From contig CALBZE010000024.1 in NCBI GenBank assembly GCA_937889645.1, positions 1-64,000 of the forward strand: a stretch of 64,000 bases of DNA. The letters are read 5' to 3'. The DNA comes from an uncultured bacterium. GTDB taxonomy: Bacteria; Gemmatimonadota; Gemmatimonadetes; Longimicrobiales; RSA9. Shown one piece after another: positions 35,040 to 43,945 of this stretch (within the stretch, counting starts at the first letter, position 1; each line of letters opens with the position of its first letter). The notes beneath the pieces are model-generated. The model worked only from the letters and a program-made list of their open reading frames with translations, searched no databases and had not been told where the DNA came from. The translations under genes and the position numbers were made by a program.

Positions 35040-35933
35040 ATGAAGCTGGACCGAGTCGTCATCGGCGAGGACTTCAGCGACCCGGCGCTTGCGGCTACCC
35101 GCTGGGCCGCACGGCACTTCGCGCCGGACGCCGAACTGATCCTGGTTCACGCCATCGAGCCGGCCCGTCCGCCGAGCTACGTGGAGGGGGAGTTCCCGCC
35201 CTCGGCGGAGCTGGTCGAGGGGGCGCGCGCCGACGCCGAACGCCGGCTGCGCGGCCTCGCCGAAGAACTCGGTCCCGAGCGCGTGCGTTGCGAGGTCCGG
35301 GATGGGCGCCCGGAGGGGGTAATCGTCGACGTCGCCGTCGAGACTCGCGCCGACCTGATCGTGGTCGGCGAGTACGGGCATCACGGCCGCCGGGCGGACG
35401 TACTGGGCACCACCGCGGACTGGCTCACCCGCGCCGCGCCCGTCCCGGTCCTCCTCTCGCGTCGGCTGGGGCCGTCGCGGCCGGGCAGGATCCTGATGGC
35501 CATCGAGGAATCGGCGCTCCTGGGCGAGGCCCTCGACTGGGGCCGATTCTGTGCGAGGCGCTTCGATGCCGAGATCTTCGCCCTCTACGTCCTGGACGTG
35601 GACCTGCTGGATCGGCTCCGTCGCGTCGCGGCGGACCATCGGCCTGCGGATGTGGAGAAGGAGGTCTCAGAGGCGGGCGCTGCTTGGCTTCGCCGGATGC
35701 TGGCTTCCGCCGGCTTCGCCGAGGGCGACGTCCATGTCGACGTCGTCGTCGGCGACCCGGTCCACGAGATCCTCGCCGCGATTCCCCGGTTCGACGCCGA
35801 TTTGGTCGTGGTTGCCGGAAAAGGGGAGGCCGGGTCGGGCGAGGCGATCATCGGGAGCGTCGCGCGATCGGTCCTGCGCGCGGCGCCATGCCCCGTCCTG
35901 GTCGTGAATCGAAGCCGCGCGGCGCCGGCCTGA
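35040..35933 (+). CDS. Tandem universal stress protein
   Basis: This 297-aa protein has two UspA domains (about 1-145 and 150-292). The first has VVIGEDFSD and DLIVVGEYGHHGRRADVLGTTADWL; the second has ILMAIEESALLGEALDW and DLVVVAGKGEAGSGEAIIGSVARSVL. The second domain keeps a G-rich ATP-binding-like loop; the first has GEYGHHG in its place. Tandem Usp proteins act in stress survival. ATG at 35040 has a GGAGGCGAGGGAAGGA stretch upstream. Confidence 0.9.
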   Translation: MKLDRVVIGEDFSDPALAATRWAARHFAPDAELILVHAIEPARPPSYVEGEFPPSAELVEGARADAERRLRGLAEELGPERVRCEVRDGRPEGVIVDVAVETRADLIVVGEYGHHGRRADVLGTTADWLTRAAPVPVLLSRRLGPSRPGRILMAIEESALLGEALDWGRFCARRFDAEIFALYVLDVDLLDRLRRVAADHRPADVEKEVSEAGAAWLRRMLASAGFAEGDVHVDVVVGDPVHEILAAIPRFDADLVVVAGKGEAGSGEAIIGSVARSVLRAAPCPVLVVNRSRAAPA

Positions 35934-35959
35934 CGGGCGGCGCGTCGGGCGGCGCCGCA

Positions 35960-35988
35960 TTGCATGGCAACGGTCCCCGCCGTTATAT
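35960..35988 (+). promoter_or_regulatory. Candidate promoter of yebC-ruvC-ruvA
   Basis: TTGCAT and TTATAT are separated by exactly 17 bases, 73 bp upstream of the yebC GTG. The leader between them and the gene is AT-rich (repeated TTGC and AATT motifs), unlike its surroundings. This is a good general consensus match. Confidence 0.6.
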
Positions 35989-36061
35989 TCCCCTGCTGGG
36001 AATTATTGCAAATCATTGCCAATTAGAAACATCTCGGTCCAGCAACTCAAAGGAGGCGCCC

Positions 36062-36814
36062 GTGGCGGGGCACAGCAAATGGGCGCAGATCAAGCGGAAG
36101 AAAGCAGCCAACGACGCCAAGCGCGGCAAGATGTTCACGCGCCTGATCCGGGAGATCACGGTCGCGGCACGTGAGGGCGGCGGCGATCCGAGCTTCAACC
36201 CGCGGCTTCGCCTGGCGATCGAGACGGCGAAGGCGGCGAACATGCCGCAGGACAACATCGACCGGGCGATCAAGCGCGGGACCGGCGAGCTCGAGGGCGT
36301 GGACTACGAGGAGGTCACGTACGAGGGGTACGGGCCTGGCGGCGTGGCGCTCTACATCGAGGCGCTGACGGACAACGCGAATCGGACGGTGGCGGAGGTC
36401 CGTCACGCGCTGAGCCGCAACGGCGGGAGCCTCGGCACGTCGGGCTCGGTCGCGTGGCAGTTCAGCCGAAAGGGGCAGATCTACGTCGACGCGAATCGCT
36501 ACGACGAGGAGTCGCTCATGATGGCCGCGCTGGACGCGGGTGCGGAGGACATGCAGCGCGAGGGCGACACGTTCGTGATCTCGACGGACGTCGCGTCGTT
36601 CCACGCGGTGCAGGGCGCGCTCAAGTCGCAGGGTATCGAGTTCGAAGAGGCGGAGCTGGCGATGGTGCCGGCGGCGATGGTCTCGGTCGAGGGCGAGGAA
36701 GCGAAGCGTCTGCTCAAGCTGCTCGACGTGCTCGACGACCTCGACGACGTGCAGAAGGTGTACACGAACGCCGACATCGACGACGCCGCGATCGCAGAGG
36801 CGGCGCGGGGATGA
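36062..36814 (+). CDS. yebC: YebC/PmpR family regulator or translation factor
   Basis: This 250-aa protein starts MAGHSKWAQIKRKK, the YebC signature, followed by KMFTRLIREITVAAREGGGDP and NMPQDNIDRAIKRGTG. Members bind DNA as PmpR-like regulators or assist translation of proline stretches. GTG at 36062 with AAGGAGG upstream. Its stop overlaps the ruvC start by 4 bases, as in many genomes. Confidence 0.95.
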   Translation: MAGHSKWAQIKRKKAANDAKRGKMFTRLIREITVAAREGGGDPSFNPRLRLAIETAKAANMPQDNIDRAIKRGTGELEGVDYEEVTYEGYGPGGVALYIEALTDNANRTVAEVRHALSRNGGSLGTSGSVAWQFSRKGQIYVDANRYDEESLMMAALDAGAEDMQREGDTFVISTDVASFHAVQGALKSQGIEFEEAELAMVPAAMVSVEGEEAKRLLKLLDVLDDLDDVQKVYTNADIDDAAIAEAARG

Positions 36815-37350
36815 TCGTCCTCGGCATCGATCCGGGGACCGCGACGACTGGCTACGGCGTCGTCGCCCGGGGGGGCGACGGCGCCGTTTCGCTGGTCGAA
36901 TGCGGTGTGATCCGCACGGACGCCGGTGCCGAGCTGCCGCAGCGGCTGCGCGAGATCTACGACGGGATCGTCGAGGTCATCGACCGGCACTCCCCGGATC
37001 TCGTCGCGGTGGAGGGGATCTTCTACGGCAAGAACGTCCGGACGACGGTCGTGCTCGGCCACGCGCGCGGCGCGATCCTGCTCGCGGCCACGCTCCGCGA
37101 CCTGCCGGTGGCCGAGTATTCTCCCGCGGAGGTCAAGAACGCGATCGTCGGGACCGGCCGGGCGACGAAGGAGCAGGTCCAGTTCATGGTCCAGCGCCTG
37201 CTGCGGTTGAAGACGCCGCCGAAGCCGGCGGACGCGGCGGACGGGGTCGCGGTCGCGCTGACGCACTGCTACGCGTCGACACTGGCCGGCGTACGCGAGC
37301 CGATGCGCTTCGGCGCGACGATGTTGGGAAGGAGGCGTCCACTCGCATGA
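36811..37350 (+). CDS. ruvC: Crossover junction endodeoxyribonuclease RuvC
   Basis: This 179-aa nuclease cuts Holliday junctions. The four acidic residues are D7 in GIDPG, E68 in VEGIF, and D141 and D144 in DAADG. Length is normal. It overlaps yebC upstream and ruvA downstream by 4 bases each, giving tight coupling. RuvB is encoded separately at 42532. Confidence 0.96.
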   Translation: MIVLGIDPGTATTGYGVVARGGDGAVSLVECGVIRTDAGAELPQRLREIYDGIVEVIDRHSPDLVAVEGIFYGKNVRTTVVLGHARGAILLAATLRDLPVAEYSPAEVKNAIVGTGRATKEQVQFMVQRLLRLKTPPKPADAADGVAVALTHCYASTLAGVREPMRFGATMLGRRRPLA

Positions 37351-37937
37351 TCAGCAGGATCCGGGGCGTGCTCGTCGAGCGCGGCATGGGCGTGATCGAG
37401 GTGATGACGCCGGGCGGCGTAGGCTACCAGCTCGAGATCCCGCTCGGTGTCTACGAGCGGCTCCCCAGGGAAGGCGAAGAGGTCGAGCTCCGGACGTACT
37501 ATCTGGTGCGCGAGGATGGGGTCACGCTGTTCGGGTTCCTCGACGCGCGGGAGAGGGACCTCTTCGGCAGGTTGCTGACGGCTTCGGGCGTGGGGCCGCG
37601 GCTCGCGCTGAACATGCTCTCGGCGCTCTCGCCGGAGCGGTTGGTCCGGGCGATCGTCGACAAGGATGTCGCGTCGCTACGCCAGGTTCCGGGTCTGGGC
37701 GCGAAGAAGGCCGAGCGGCTCGCGCTCGAGCTGGCCGACAAGCTGGACGATCTCGCGGCCGTCGCGGCCGGACCGCGCCCGGAGGGGAGGGCGGCCGAGG
37801 AGGCGATCGGTGCGCTGGTCGCGCTCGGCTATTCGGCGGCCCAGGCGACGGCGGCGGTGCGTCGGGCACTCGACGAGCAGCCCGGTCTGACCGGCACCGA
37901 CCTGATCAAGGCCGCGCTGGCGCGCGTCAGTTCGTAG
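37347..37937 (+). CDS. ruvA: Holliday junction branch migration protein RuvA
   Basis: This 196-aa protein has the OB domain (1-62; GVGYQLEIPL), two helix-hairpin-helix motifs (SGVGPRLALNMLSAL and VPGLGAKKAERLALEL) and the C-terminal domain III (about 150-196) that binds RuvB. ATG at 37347. Its 3' end overlaps the convergent gene at 37927 by 11 bp. Confidence 0.95.
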   Translation: MISRIRGVLVERGMGVIEVMTPGGVGYQLEIPLGVYERLPREGEEVELRTYYLVREDGVTLFGFLDARERDLFGRLLTASGVGPRLALNMLSALSPERLVRAIVDKDVASLRQVPGLGAKKAERLALELADKLDDLAAVAAGPRPEGRAAEEAIGALVALGYSAAQATAAVRRALDEQPGLTGTDLIKAALARVSS

Positions 37938-38520
37938 CCTTCGGCCGGCGCCCTCGCGGGTGCATGTAGTCGAAGCGGATGAAGAGCCGCGGATCGAAGC
38001 CGGAGAAGCGCTCTTCGTAGTAGAGCTCCAGCGTGACGATCGGGTCGGACGCGGTCTTGCTGCGGAATCGCAGCCCGAGTCCGGCGGAAGCGCTGGGGAC
38101 CCATGCCCTCCTGTCCACGGATTCCGGCAGATTCCAACCCGAGTACGCGGCGCCGCCGACGAGTGCGTACAGCTCGAGCGGCTGTCCCGGGCCGAGTTCG
38201 AGGCGGTCGCCCGTGAGCACCCGCTCGAGCGCGAGCTGCGGGCCGAGGATCAAGCCCGTGTCGTTGTAGCCGTAGAACGAGACCCCTGCCGCCAATCCCG
38301 CGCGAACCGTCCAGCCCCCATTGCCGCCGAGCGGCCACGCCTGGCCGCCGACCAGGACGAGGTCGTAGTCGTTGTGGTTGGCGTGATACAGGCCGCCGAG
38401 CGACCAGTACGAGCGGGCGAAGGCGCTCGAATCGGTCGCCGTGGTATCAGTGGCCTGTGCAAACGCGCAAGGTGCGGACAGGAGCCCGAGGACGAGGATG
38501 GCGGTCGTGACACGGCTCAT
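37927..38520 (-). CDS. Outer-membrane-like exported protein
   Basis: This 197-aa protein has a signal peptide ending at AFAQ and then alternating strands with aromatic ends (SYWSLGGLYHANHN, VSFYGYNDTGLILGPQLAL, PIVTLELYYEERFSGF, FIRFDYMH), as in small beta-barrel outer-membrane proteins. No family can be named. ATG at 38520 has GGAG upstream. It converges on ruvA. Confidence 0.65.
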   Translation of the reverse strand: MSRVTTAILVLGLLSAPCAFAQATDTTATDSSAFARSYWSLGGLYHANHNDYDLVLVGGQAWPLGGNGGWTVRAGLAAGVSFYGYNDTGLILGPQLALERVLTGDRLELGPGQPLELYALVGGAAYSGWNLPESVDRRAWVPSASAGLGLRFRSKTASDPIVTLELYYEERFSGFDPRLFIRFDYMHPRGRRPKATN

Positions 38521-38620
38521 GATTGCTCCGGTTGTGTGGATCGGTGCCAGGCACGGGCGGCCGATCTCGTGAAGAAGCTATGCCCGCGCCTGGTTGCGAG
38601 TCCGGGCCCGGGCGTGCACG

Positions 38621-40153
38621 TCATTGCCAAATCCGGACCGGGACGACGACGACCTCGCCCGCGCGCACCGCGACGCGGTCTGCCTGTATCCGGCGAAGCT
38701 GCCCGCCGTCCGGGACCTCGACCACGATGTCGTGGGTGCCGGTGGGCAGGTGCAGACGCGCGATCCCGATCTGTCCGGGAAGCAGATGCCAGGAGCGCGT
38801 GTCCGCCTGTTCGAGGATCGCCGTGCCCACGTTCGCGACGAGGCCGAGAACGCGGCCGACCCAGGCGTCGTCGCCCTTGCCGACGTTCTTCTCGATCCCT
38901 CTGGCGAGCGCCATCTTCGAGACGGCGCGGGTGATGGTCCGCGCGACGACGAGCGTACGTTCGTCGCTGAAATCGCGAATCACGGCGTTCGAAACATTCG
39001 CTCGATACGCGAGCGGCGCGGCCGTGTCGCCGGCGATGACGCGGAGCCCGGTCGCCGGCTCGCGATCCAGCCGGAACGCAGGCCATGCAATGCGGAGCAG
39101 GTACGGGTTTTCGCCGCGCGCGGGGCACCCCCGTATCTCGCCGCCCTTCCCGTTCCGGTCGTCGGTCTCGTCGTCATCGGGCCGCGCCTTCTTCGACGTG
39201 TCGTCGCAGAGCTGCTCGAAGTAGTGATCCGGCGGTAGGCTGACGTAGACCGTGGGCGGTTTGCGGCCGGAGTACGGGCGGTCGTTCTCGAGGTGCACGA
39301 TCTCGGCCACGATCCGTGCGGCGACCTCGGCGGCCGCTATCGCCCTGTGTTCGCCGTCGCCTCCCGTCAGCCACGCGACCTCGACCGGGTGGAGCGGCGC
39401 CACGATCGATTGCTCGACCCGATGCGCGACGAACCCCTGTTCGACCACGACGACGACGGTTCCCAGGGAGTCCGGAGACGACGGCACCGAGTCGTTGCGA
39501 TCCAGAAGGTGGAACGCGTTGCGGTAGGCGACGTCCGCGTCGTTCCACTCCCCGGCGGCCTCGAAGACGACCCCCGTGAAGTAGCGGAGCGTGGCGAGGA
39601 GCGGCGTGGTCCGGTCATCGCGCTTGCGCTCGGCCTCGCGCTCGAGGAGGAGCGCCAGACGCCGCGCCTCCACGGCGGCGGCCTCCCGATCACCCTTCCG
39701 GAGATAGTTGAGCGCGCCGTAGTAGTGGATCAGCAGGCGCTCGGTCCAGCCGGGCTCGTACGGCAGGACGTTGTCGCTGGTGATGAGAGAGAGCGCGGCC
39801 CGGGACACCCGCTTCGTGTAGCGGTCGTCGGCCAGGTCGGCGGCCCGCTGGAGCGCGGCGCTGCTCGAGTCGAAGGCGCCCGCGTAGTGGGCGAGGATCC
39901 CGGTGTAGAGCGCGCGGAGCAGCTCGTCCTCCGGCGCGTCGTTGTCGTCGTCCTCGTCGGCGAGACGGGCCAGCGCGGAGTCGGCGCGGCCGAAGGCGAG
40001 GTCCTGACGCAGCCGGTCTTCGGTTCGACGCAGCCCGTTCGGCGCGGTGTCGTAGCGGGAGAACACTCCGGCGCACCCCGTCCCCGCGAAGGCGGCGAGC
40101 CCCGCGAGGACGAGGAGGATACGGCCGGCGCGTCGGAATGCCGGGCCGGGCAT
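38621..40153 (-). CDS. COG3014-like lipoprotein
   Basis: This 510-aa protein has a lipobox GTGC (C27) and helical TPR-like repeats (about 40-220; LYTGILAHYAGAFDSSSAALQRAADL, YYGALNYLRKGDREAAAVEARRL). The second half is beta-rich with VVVEQGFVAHRVEQSIVAP and ends in VVVPVRIWQ. Layout agrees with COG3014 proteins, which in other Gram-negatives lie beside an LpoB-like gene; here such a gene is at 41000. It is the third gene of that lipoprotein cluster. Role is probably envelope assembly, by context only. Confidence 0.65.
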   Translation of the reverse strand: MPGPAFRRAGRILLVLAGLAAFAGTGCAGVFSRYDTAPNGLRRTEDRLRQDLAFGRADSALARLADEDDDNDAPEDELLRALYTGILAHYAGAFDSSSAALQRAADLADDRYTKRVSRAALSLITSDNVLPYEPGWTERLLIHYYGALNYLRKGDREAAAVEARRLALLLEREAERKRDDRTTPLLATLRYFTGVVFEAAGEWNDADVAYRNAFHLLDRNDSVPSSPDSLGTVVVVVEQGFVAHRVEQSIVAPLHPVEVAWLTGGDGEHRAIAAAEVAARIVAEIVHLENDRPYSGRKPPTVYVSLPPDHYFEQLCDDTSKKARPDDDETDDRNGKGGEIRGCPARGENPYLLRIAWPAFRLDREPATGLRVIAGDTAAPLAYRANVSNAVIRDFSDERTLVVARTITRAVSKMALARGIEKNVGKGDDAWVGRVLGLVANVGTAILEQADTRSWHLLPGQIGIARLHLPTGTHDIVVEVPDGGQLRRIQADRVAVRAGEVVVVPVRIWQ

Positions 40154-40156
40154 GGG

Positions 40157-40957
40157 TCAGCGGCTGTGGCGCTCCAGCACGATAACCCGCTCGCGCGCAT
40201 GGGCGATCGCGTCTGCGAGCTTTGCGTACGCATCGCCGACCGCCTCGATCCGCTCCAGCTCGAGCTTGTGTAGGAAGAGCCGGTAGCGGATGAGAGCCTC
40301 GATCGGGCGGAGCTGCTTGTCCAGCGTTGTGGCGATGCGGTAGTCGATCATCGGGTCGGCGTGCAGGATGCTGGCGCGGTCGTAGCGATCGAGGGCGCCG
40401 TCGAGGTCGCCCCGGGCGGCCAGGTCGTCGCCCTCGCGGACCAGCATGTCGGCGAGAGCGGCCGCCCGGCCTTCGTTGGTCGCGTCCTCCGGATCGGCCA
40501 CCAGGCGAATCCCCTGCGCCTCCCGGTAGCTGTACGACGCGACCTGGTCGTCGTGGAGCTGGACCAGCGCGATCTCGCCTACGCCGTCGCGCGGCGCGTG
40601 CGCCAGCGACCGCGGAACCATGACCGTGGCCGCACCGGAGTGCCGAATCGACCACGCCTCGGGCGTCGTTCGCGTCGCGGCCATCACCTGCACCTCGTTC
40701 ATCCCGAGCGCAAGCTCGCCGCGGGTGACCGCGCGGCAGATGTCCGGCGTGCAGCTCGCCAGCGCGTCGGCCGCGATCTGATCACGGCGGTCCATCCGGC
40801 TCGCTTGATCGACGGCCGCCTGGTTCTGAACCACCGCGACCACGGCGTCCGGACTCTGCACACGGTCGCCGTTGACGAGGATCGGCTCCTCATGGACCCG
40901 CTTCGGCGCACAGGCGGCCAGCGCCACAAGCGAAAGCCCCAAAATGCGACGGGACAT
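40157..40957 (-). CDS. Lipoprotein with helical C-terminus
   Basis: This 266-aa protein has a lipobox LAAC (C16). Residues about 60-150 carry ASCTPDICRAVTRGELALGMNEVQVMAATRTTPEAW, a SmpA/OmlA-like pattern in which a short helix precedes a strand pair, and the last 110 residues form TPR-like helices. Two cysteines (in CTPDIC) may form a disulfide. Three bases separate it from the COG3014-like gene and 42 from the LpoB-like gene. Precise function unknown. Confidence 0.6.
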   Translation of the reverse strand: MSRRILGLSLVALAACAPKRVHEEPILVNGDRVQSPDAVVAVVQNQAAVDQASRMDRRDQIAADALASCTPDICRAVTRGELALGMNEVQVMAATRTTPEAWSIRHSGAATVMVPRSLAHAPRDGVGEIALVQLHDDQVASYSYREAQGIRLVADPEDATNEGRAAALADMLVREGDDLAARGDLDGALDRYDRASILHADPMIDYRIATTLDKQLRPIEALIRYRLFLHKLELERIEAVGDAYAKLADAIAHARERVIVLERHSR

Positions 40958-40999
40958 GGGACCTCCAGGACTGATTGGTACGAGGGACCGAGCGCCCGG

Positions 41000-41629
41000 C
41001 TACCAGCCGAGCCGGCTCCGTTCGATGTACTTCTTGATCTTGTGCTGCCCGACCCAGACCTTCTCGTTGGTCTCGAGATCGACCAGCGTTGCGTCGACCT
41101 GGTAGAAGACGACCCGCTCCCGCCCCTCCTGGTCCTCGATCGCCTGCAGCTCTCCCTGGAGCATGTACTTGGCGCCGAGCTCCTGGCCGAGCCGCGCCCG
41201 CGTGTCGGCCCGCGCGTTCTCCTGCTGGTCCTCGCGTTCCGCACGCACATCCTGCCGCTCGTCCGCGCTCGCGACCACGCGCACGACGCCGGAGTTGACG
41301 AACGCGCGCTCCAGGTCGCGGATGAACGTGCCGACCGGAATGTGCTCCATGGTCCGATTGCGGAACTCACCCACGATCACCGCCGGCCGCTCGCCGCCGT
41401 GCGTCTCGGAGTAGATCCGGGCCCAAGGCGCGGTCAGGCTCTGCTCGATCAGCGCGTTGGCCACCAGGCGCGAGTCGGTGTCGTTCCACCTGCCCGAAAG
41501 ATCGGTGACCGACGCAGGATCGATGCGGGAGACACGCTTCCCGCCGCACGCCACCGGGACGAGCGTGACGGCGGCAACGAGTCCGATACGGATCAACTGG
41601 TTAGGCAAGGAAGTCGATATGCGAGACAT
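41000..41629 (-). CDS. LpoB-like lipoprotein
   Basis: This 209-aa protein has a lipobox PVAC (C28) and resembles the LpoB/COG3417 family: a VIVGEFRNRTMEHIPVGTFIRDLERAF segment, RLGQELGAKYMLQGELQAIED, and VFYQVDATLVDLETNEKVWVGQHKIKKYI at the end. E. coli LpoB activates penicillin-binding protein PBP1b from the outer membrane. First of three minus-strand lipoprotein genes. Whether it activates a PBP here is not shown. Confidence 0.75.
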   Translation of the reverse strand: MSRISTSLPNQLIRIGLVAAVTLVPVACGGKRVSRIDPASVTDLSGRWNDTDSRLVANALIEQSLTAPWARIYSETHGGERPAVIVGEFRNRTMEHIPVGTFIRDLERAFVNSGVVRVVASADERQDVRAEREDQQENARADTRARLGQELGAKYMLQGELQAIEDQEGRERVVFYQVDATLVDLETNEKVWVGQHKIKKYIERSRLGW

Positions 41630-41913
41630 GTCGCCTCCGTTGGGTGGGGTCCGTGGCCGATCTTACCCTGGCCGTCGCGGAATTGTTCGCGCCTGCCCCC
41701 CGTGAAATTCGCAGCCGTTGCGTAGGACGCCCAACGGCGTGTGCGTGTGACGCCCGCGGGGACGTGACGCCCCGGCGGTCGCCGGGGGTGGTCGCGCCCG
41801 GCGGGCCGGCTTCCCGGTCGCGCGCCCGGCCCGAGTCTTCCGGATCCGGCACGTTGGATGCTATACGTCATGTGTTTTGGAGCCGTCAATCGATCACCGA
41901 AAAAGTGAGGCCA
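41630..41913. other. Divergent intergenic region
   Basis: The 284 bp between the LpoB-like gene and the zinc-ribbon gene hold no supported ORF. The part next to the zinc-ribbon gene (about 41850-41913) is AT-richer and may contain its promoter; no convincing box pair is visible. Confidence 0.5.
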
Positions 41914-42207
41914 ATGAGATCGGAACGATGCTGGTTCTGCGGTTCGCGCGACACGGACACGCCTTATTCCAAGCCGTCCCGCATTGCCGTGCTATCGTGG
42001 CTGTTCCCCCGACTCGCACGGCGATTCTGCCGCGCATGCGGGCGTCACTTCTGGACCATACAATCGAAAAATCGTAGCCGACGTCGCTACATTGTTTCCG
42101 ATCGCCGGGAGGTCGGCGAAGGCGACGACGACGCGGCCTGGTACAGGGCCGTCGCTCCCACCGTCGGCGGGATCCGTACGGCGAGGCGCGACCGCGAGAG
42201 GGTATAG
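41914..42207 (+). CDS. Small zinc-ribbon-like protein
   Basis: This 97-aa protein has two CxxC pairs (C6/C9 in CWFC and C39/C42 in CRAC) 30 residues apart, as in a zinc ribbon, with a hydrophobic segment RIAVLSWLFPRLA between them and a basic, then acidic tail. I do not recognise a family. ATG at 41914 follows GTGAGG. It stands alone between two operons. It might be a membrane-associated zinc protein or an RNA/DNA-binding factor. Confidence 0.5.
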   Translation: MRSERCWFCGSRDTDTPYSKPSRIAVLSWLFPRLARRFCRACGRHFWTIQSKNRSRRRYIVSDRREVGEGDDDAAWYRAVAPTVGGIRTARRDRERV

Positions 42208-42531
42208 CGATGCCGCGGGCCGCCGGACCGCCACGTGATCGGCGGCCGCGGGCATCATGACTGACCGAATCCGTTCTTTCCTCGATCACTCACATGGGCT
42301 GAGCCCCCTACGGGGGTCGGCACCACGCAAGCGGCCAGCGCCCCGGCGCCTGGCCGCTCCAGCTTTGCGGCATTACCTTCGACCACGGCGTTCGGAACGA
42401 GGAGGCGGCGGGCTTCGGGAAAGTTTCGGGGCCGCCGGGGTACGAATGCTCGTCCAAGGGCGGGCGCCGCGGCGTGACGGTCGCGGCGCCGAGACGCCGA
42501 CGGGTACGACAACCCTCATCGCGGGCAGCAG
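42208..42531. other. Intergenic region upstream of ruvB with two hairpins
   Basis: The 324 bp hold no supported gene. CCCCC-TAC-GGGGG (42304-42316) and a 9-bp stem, 11-base loop hairpin (42330-42338 with 42350-42358) lie in the middle; the second could end transcription from the zinc-ribbon gene. The ruvB promoter should be between 42360 and 42531, but I cannot assign it. Confidence 0.5.
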
Positions 42532-43575
42532 ATGCGATCCGAGATCACGACCCCGGAAGTGTTGAGCGACGAGAGCGCGGTCGAGCTCTCCCTGAGGCCG
42601 CAGCGGCTGGCGGAGTTCATCGGCCAGCCCAAGGTCAAGGAGAGTCTGAAGATTGCGATCGACGCCGCGCTCGCGCGGCGCGAGCCGCTGGACCACACGC
42701 TGTTCCACGGCCCACCCGGGCTGGGGAAGACGACGCTCGCGATGCTCATGGCGCGGGAGCTGGGCGTGAACATCAAGACCACGTCCGGACCGGTGCTGGA
42801 GAAGCCGGGCGACCTGGTCGGGATCCTGACGAATCTGCGGGAAGGGGACATCCTCTTCATCGACGAGATCCATCGCCTGCGGCCGATCATCGAGGAGTTC
42901 CTCTACCCGGCAATGGAGGACTACAAGATAGACATCCGGCTGTCGGACGGCCCGAAGGCGCAGACGGTGACGGTGCCGATCGAGCGGTTCACGCTGGTCG
43001 GCGCGACGACGCGGTTCGGGCTTCTCACGCCGCCGATGCGGGCGCGGTTCGGGATCATCCAGAGGCTGAACTACTACGACACGGAGGAGTTGGCGTTCAT
43101 CATCGAGCGGAGCGCCGAGATCCTGCAGGTCCGCTGCGACGCCGAGGGGGCGCGGGAGATCGCGCGCCGTTCGCGTGGCACGCCCCGTGTCGCGAACCGA
43201 CTCCTGCGGCGGGTGCGGGACTACGCGCAGGTGCGTGCGGACGGCGCGATCACGAAGGAGGTCGCGAACGAGGCCCTGCAGATGCTGGACGTCGACGAGT
43301 ACGGCCTCGACGAGATGGACAGCCGGGTGATCAAGGCGCTGATCGAGCACTTCGACGGCGGGCCGGTCGGGCTGAACACGCTGGCCGTGGCGGTGGGCGA
43401 GGATGCGGGGACGCTCGAGGAGGTGTACGAGCCGTTCCTGATCCAGAACGGGTTCCTGATGCGGACGCCCAGGGGGCGGGTCGCGACCAATCGGGCTTTC
43501 GAGCGCTTCGGTTACGCGCTGCCGGCCGAGCGCAGGAAGGCGCTGGAATCGCAGCAGAGTCTGTTCGAGGGCTGA
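42532..43575 (+). CDS. ruvB: Holliday junction branch migration helicase RuvB
   Basis: This 347-aa AAA+ motor has Walker A GPPGLGKTT (K66), Walker B ILFIDEIHRL (D111), the sensor GATTRFGLL and the C-terminal winged helix with GLDEMDSRVIKALIEHFDGGPVG. It works with RuvA and RuvC from the 36811-37937 operon. ATG at 42532 lacks a strong ribosome site. It opens the long plus-strand run. Confidence 0.96.
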   Translation: MRSEITTPEVLSDESAVELSLRPQRLAEFIGQPKVKESLKIAIDAALARREPLDHTLFHGPPGLGKTTLAMLMARELGVNIKTTSGPVLEKPGDLVGILTNLREGDILFIDEIHRLRPIIEEFLYPAMEDYKIDIRLSDGPKAQTVTVPIERFTLVGATTRFGLLTPPMRARFGIIQRLNYYDTEELAFIIERSAEILQVRCDAEGAREIARRSRGTPRVANRLLRRVRDYAQVRADGAITKEVANEALQMLDVDEYGLDEMDSRVIKALIEHFDGGPVGLNTLAVAVGEDAGTLEEVYEPFLIQNGFLMRTPRGRVATNRAFERFGYALPAERRKALESQQSLFEG

Positions 43576-43576
43576 A

Positions 43577-43945
43577 GTGCACGTCGTCTGTCTGAGCGCG
43601 GAGGACTGCCGGCTCCTGGCCGAGCGCTTCGCGGTGCATGGGAATTCACACCGCCGGATGGCGGGCGCCCTGAAAGAGGCGGGCGCGCTGGATACGCTGG
43701 AGCGAGCCGGTGCGCTCCGTCGCCTGGAAGCCAACTTCGAGATCGACCTCGGGTCGCTCTGCCACCGCTTCGCGCGGCGGGACCACCCGTCGACGCATCC
43801 CCTCGAGCGGATGGTGCTCACCTACGTGGCGACCTGGAGGCCGTGCACGGAAGGCGGGGGCGAACTCTGGGTCCACGTCGATCGAGTGCGCGAGGTACGG
43901 GAACTGATCGAGGAGGGCGAGCGCGTCGGTGAGCCTGGCGCCTGA
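43577..43945 (+). CDS. Hypothetical protein between ruvB and queA
   Basis: This 122-aa protein is not recognised. It begins VHVVCLSAEDCRLLAERFAVHG, is mixed alpha/beta, and has a conserved-looking HRFARRDHPSTHPLERMVLTYVATWRPC segment. GTG at 43577 lies one base after the ruvB stop, and the 3' end overlaps queA by 17 bp, so the frame is constrained on both sides and is probably real. Codon third positions are G/C-rich like its neighbours. Confidence 0.6.
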   Translation: MHVVCLSAEDCRLLAERFAVHGNSHRRMAGALKEAGALDTLERAGALRRLEANFEIDLGSLCHRFARRDHPSTHPLERMVLTYVATWRPCTEGGGELWVHVDRVREVRELIEEGERVGEPGA

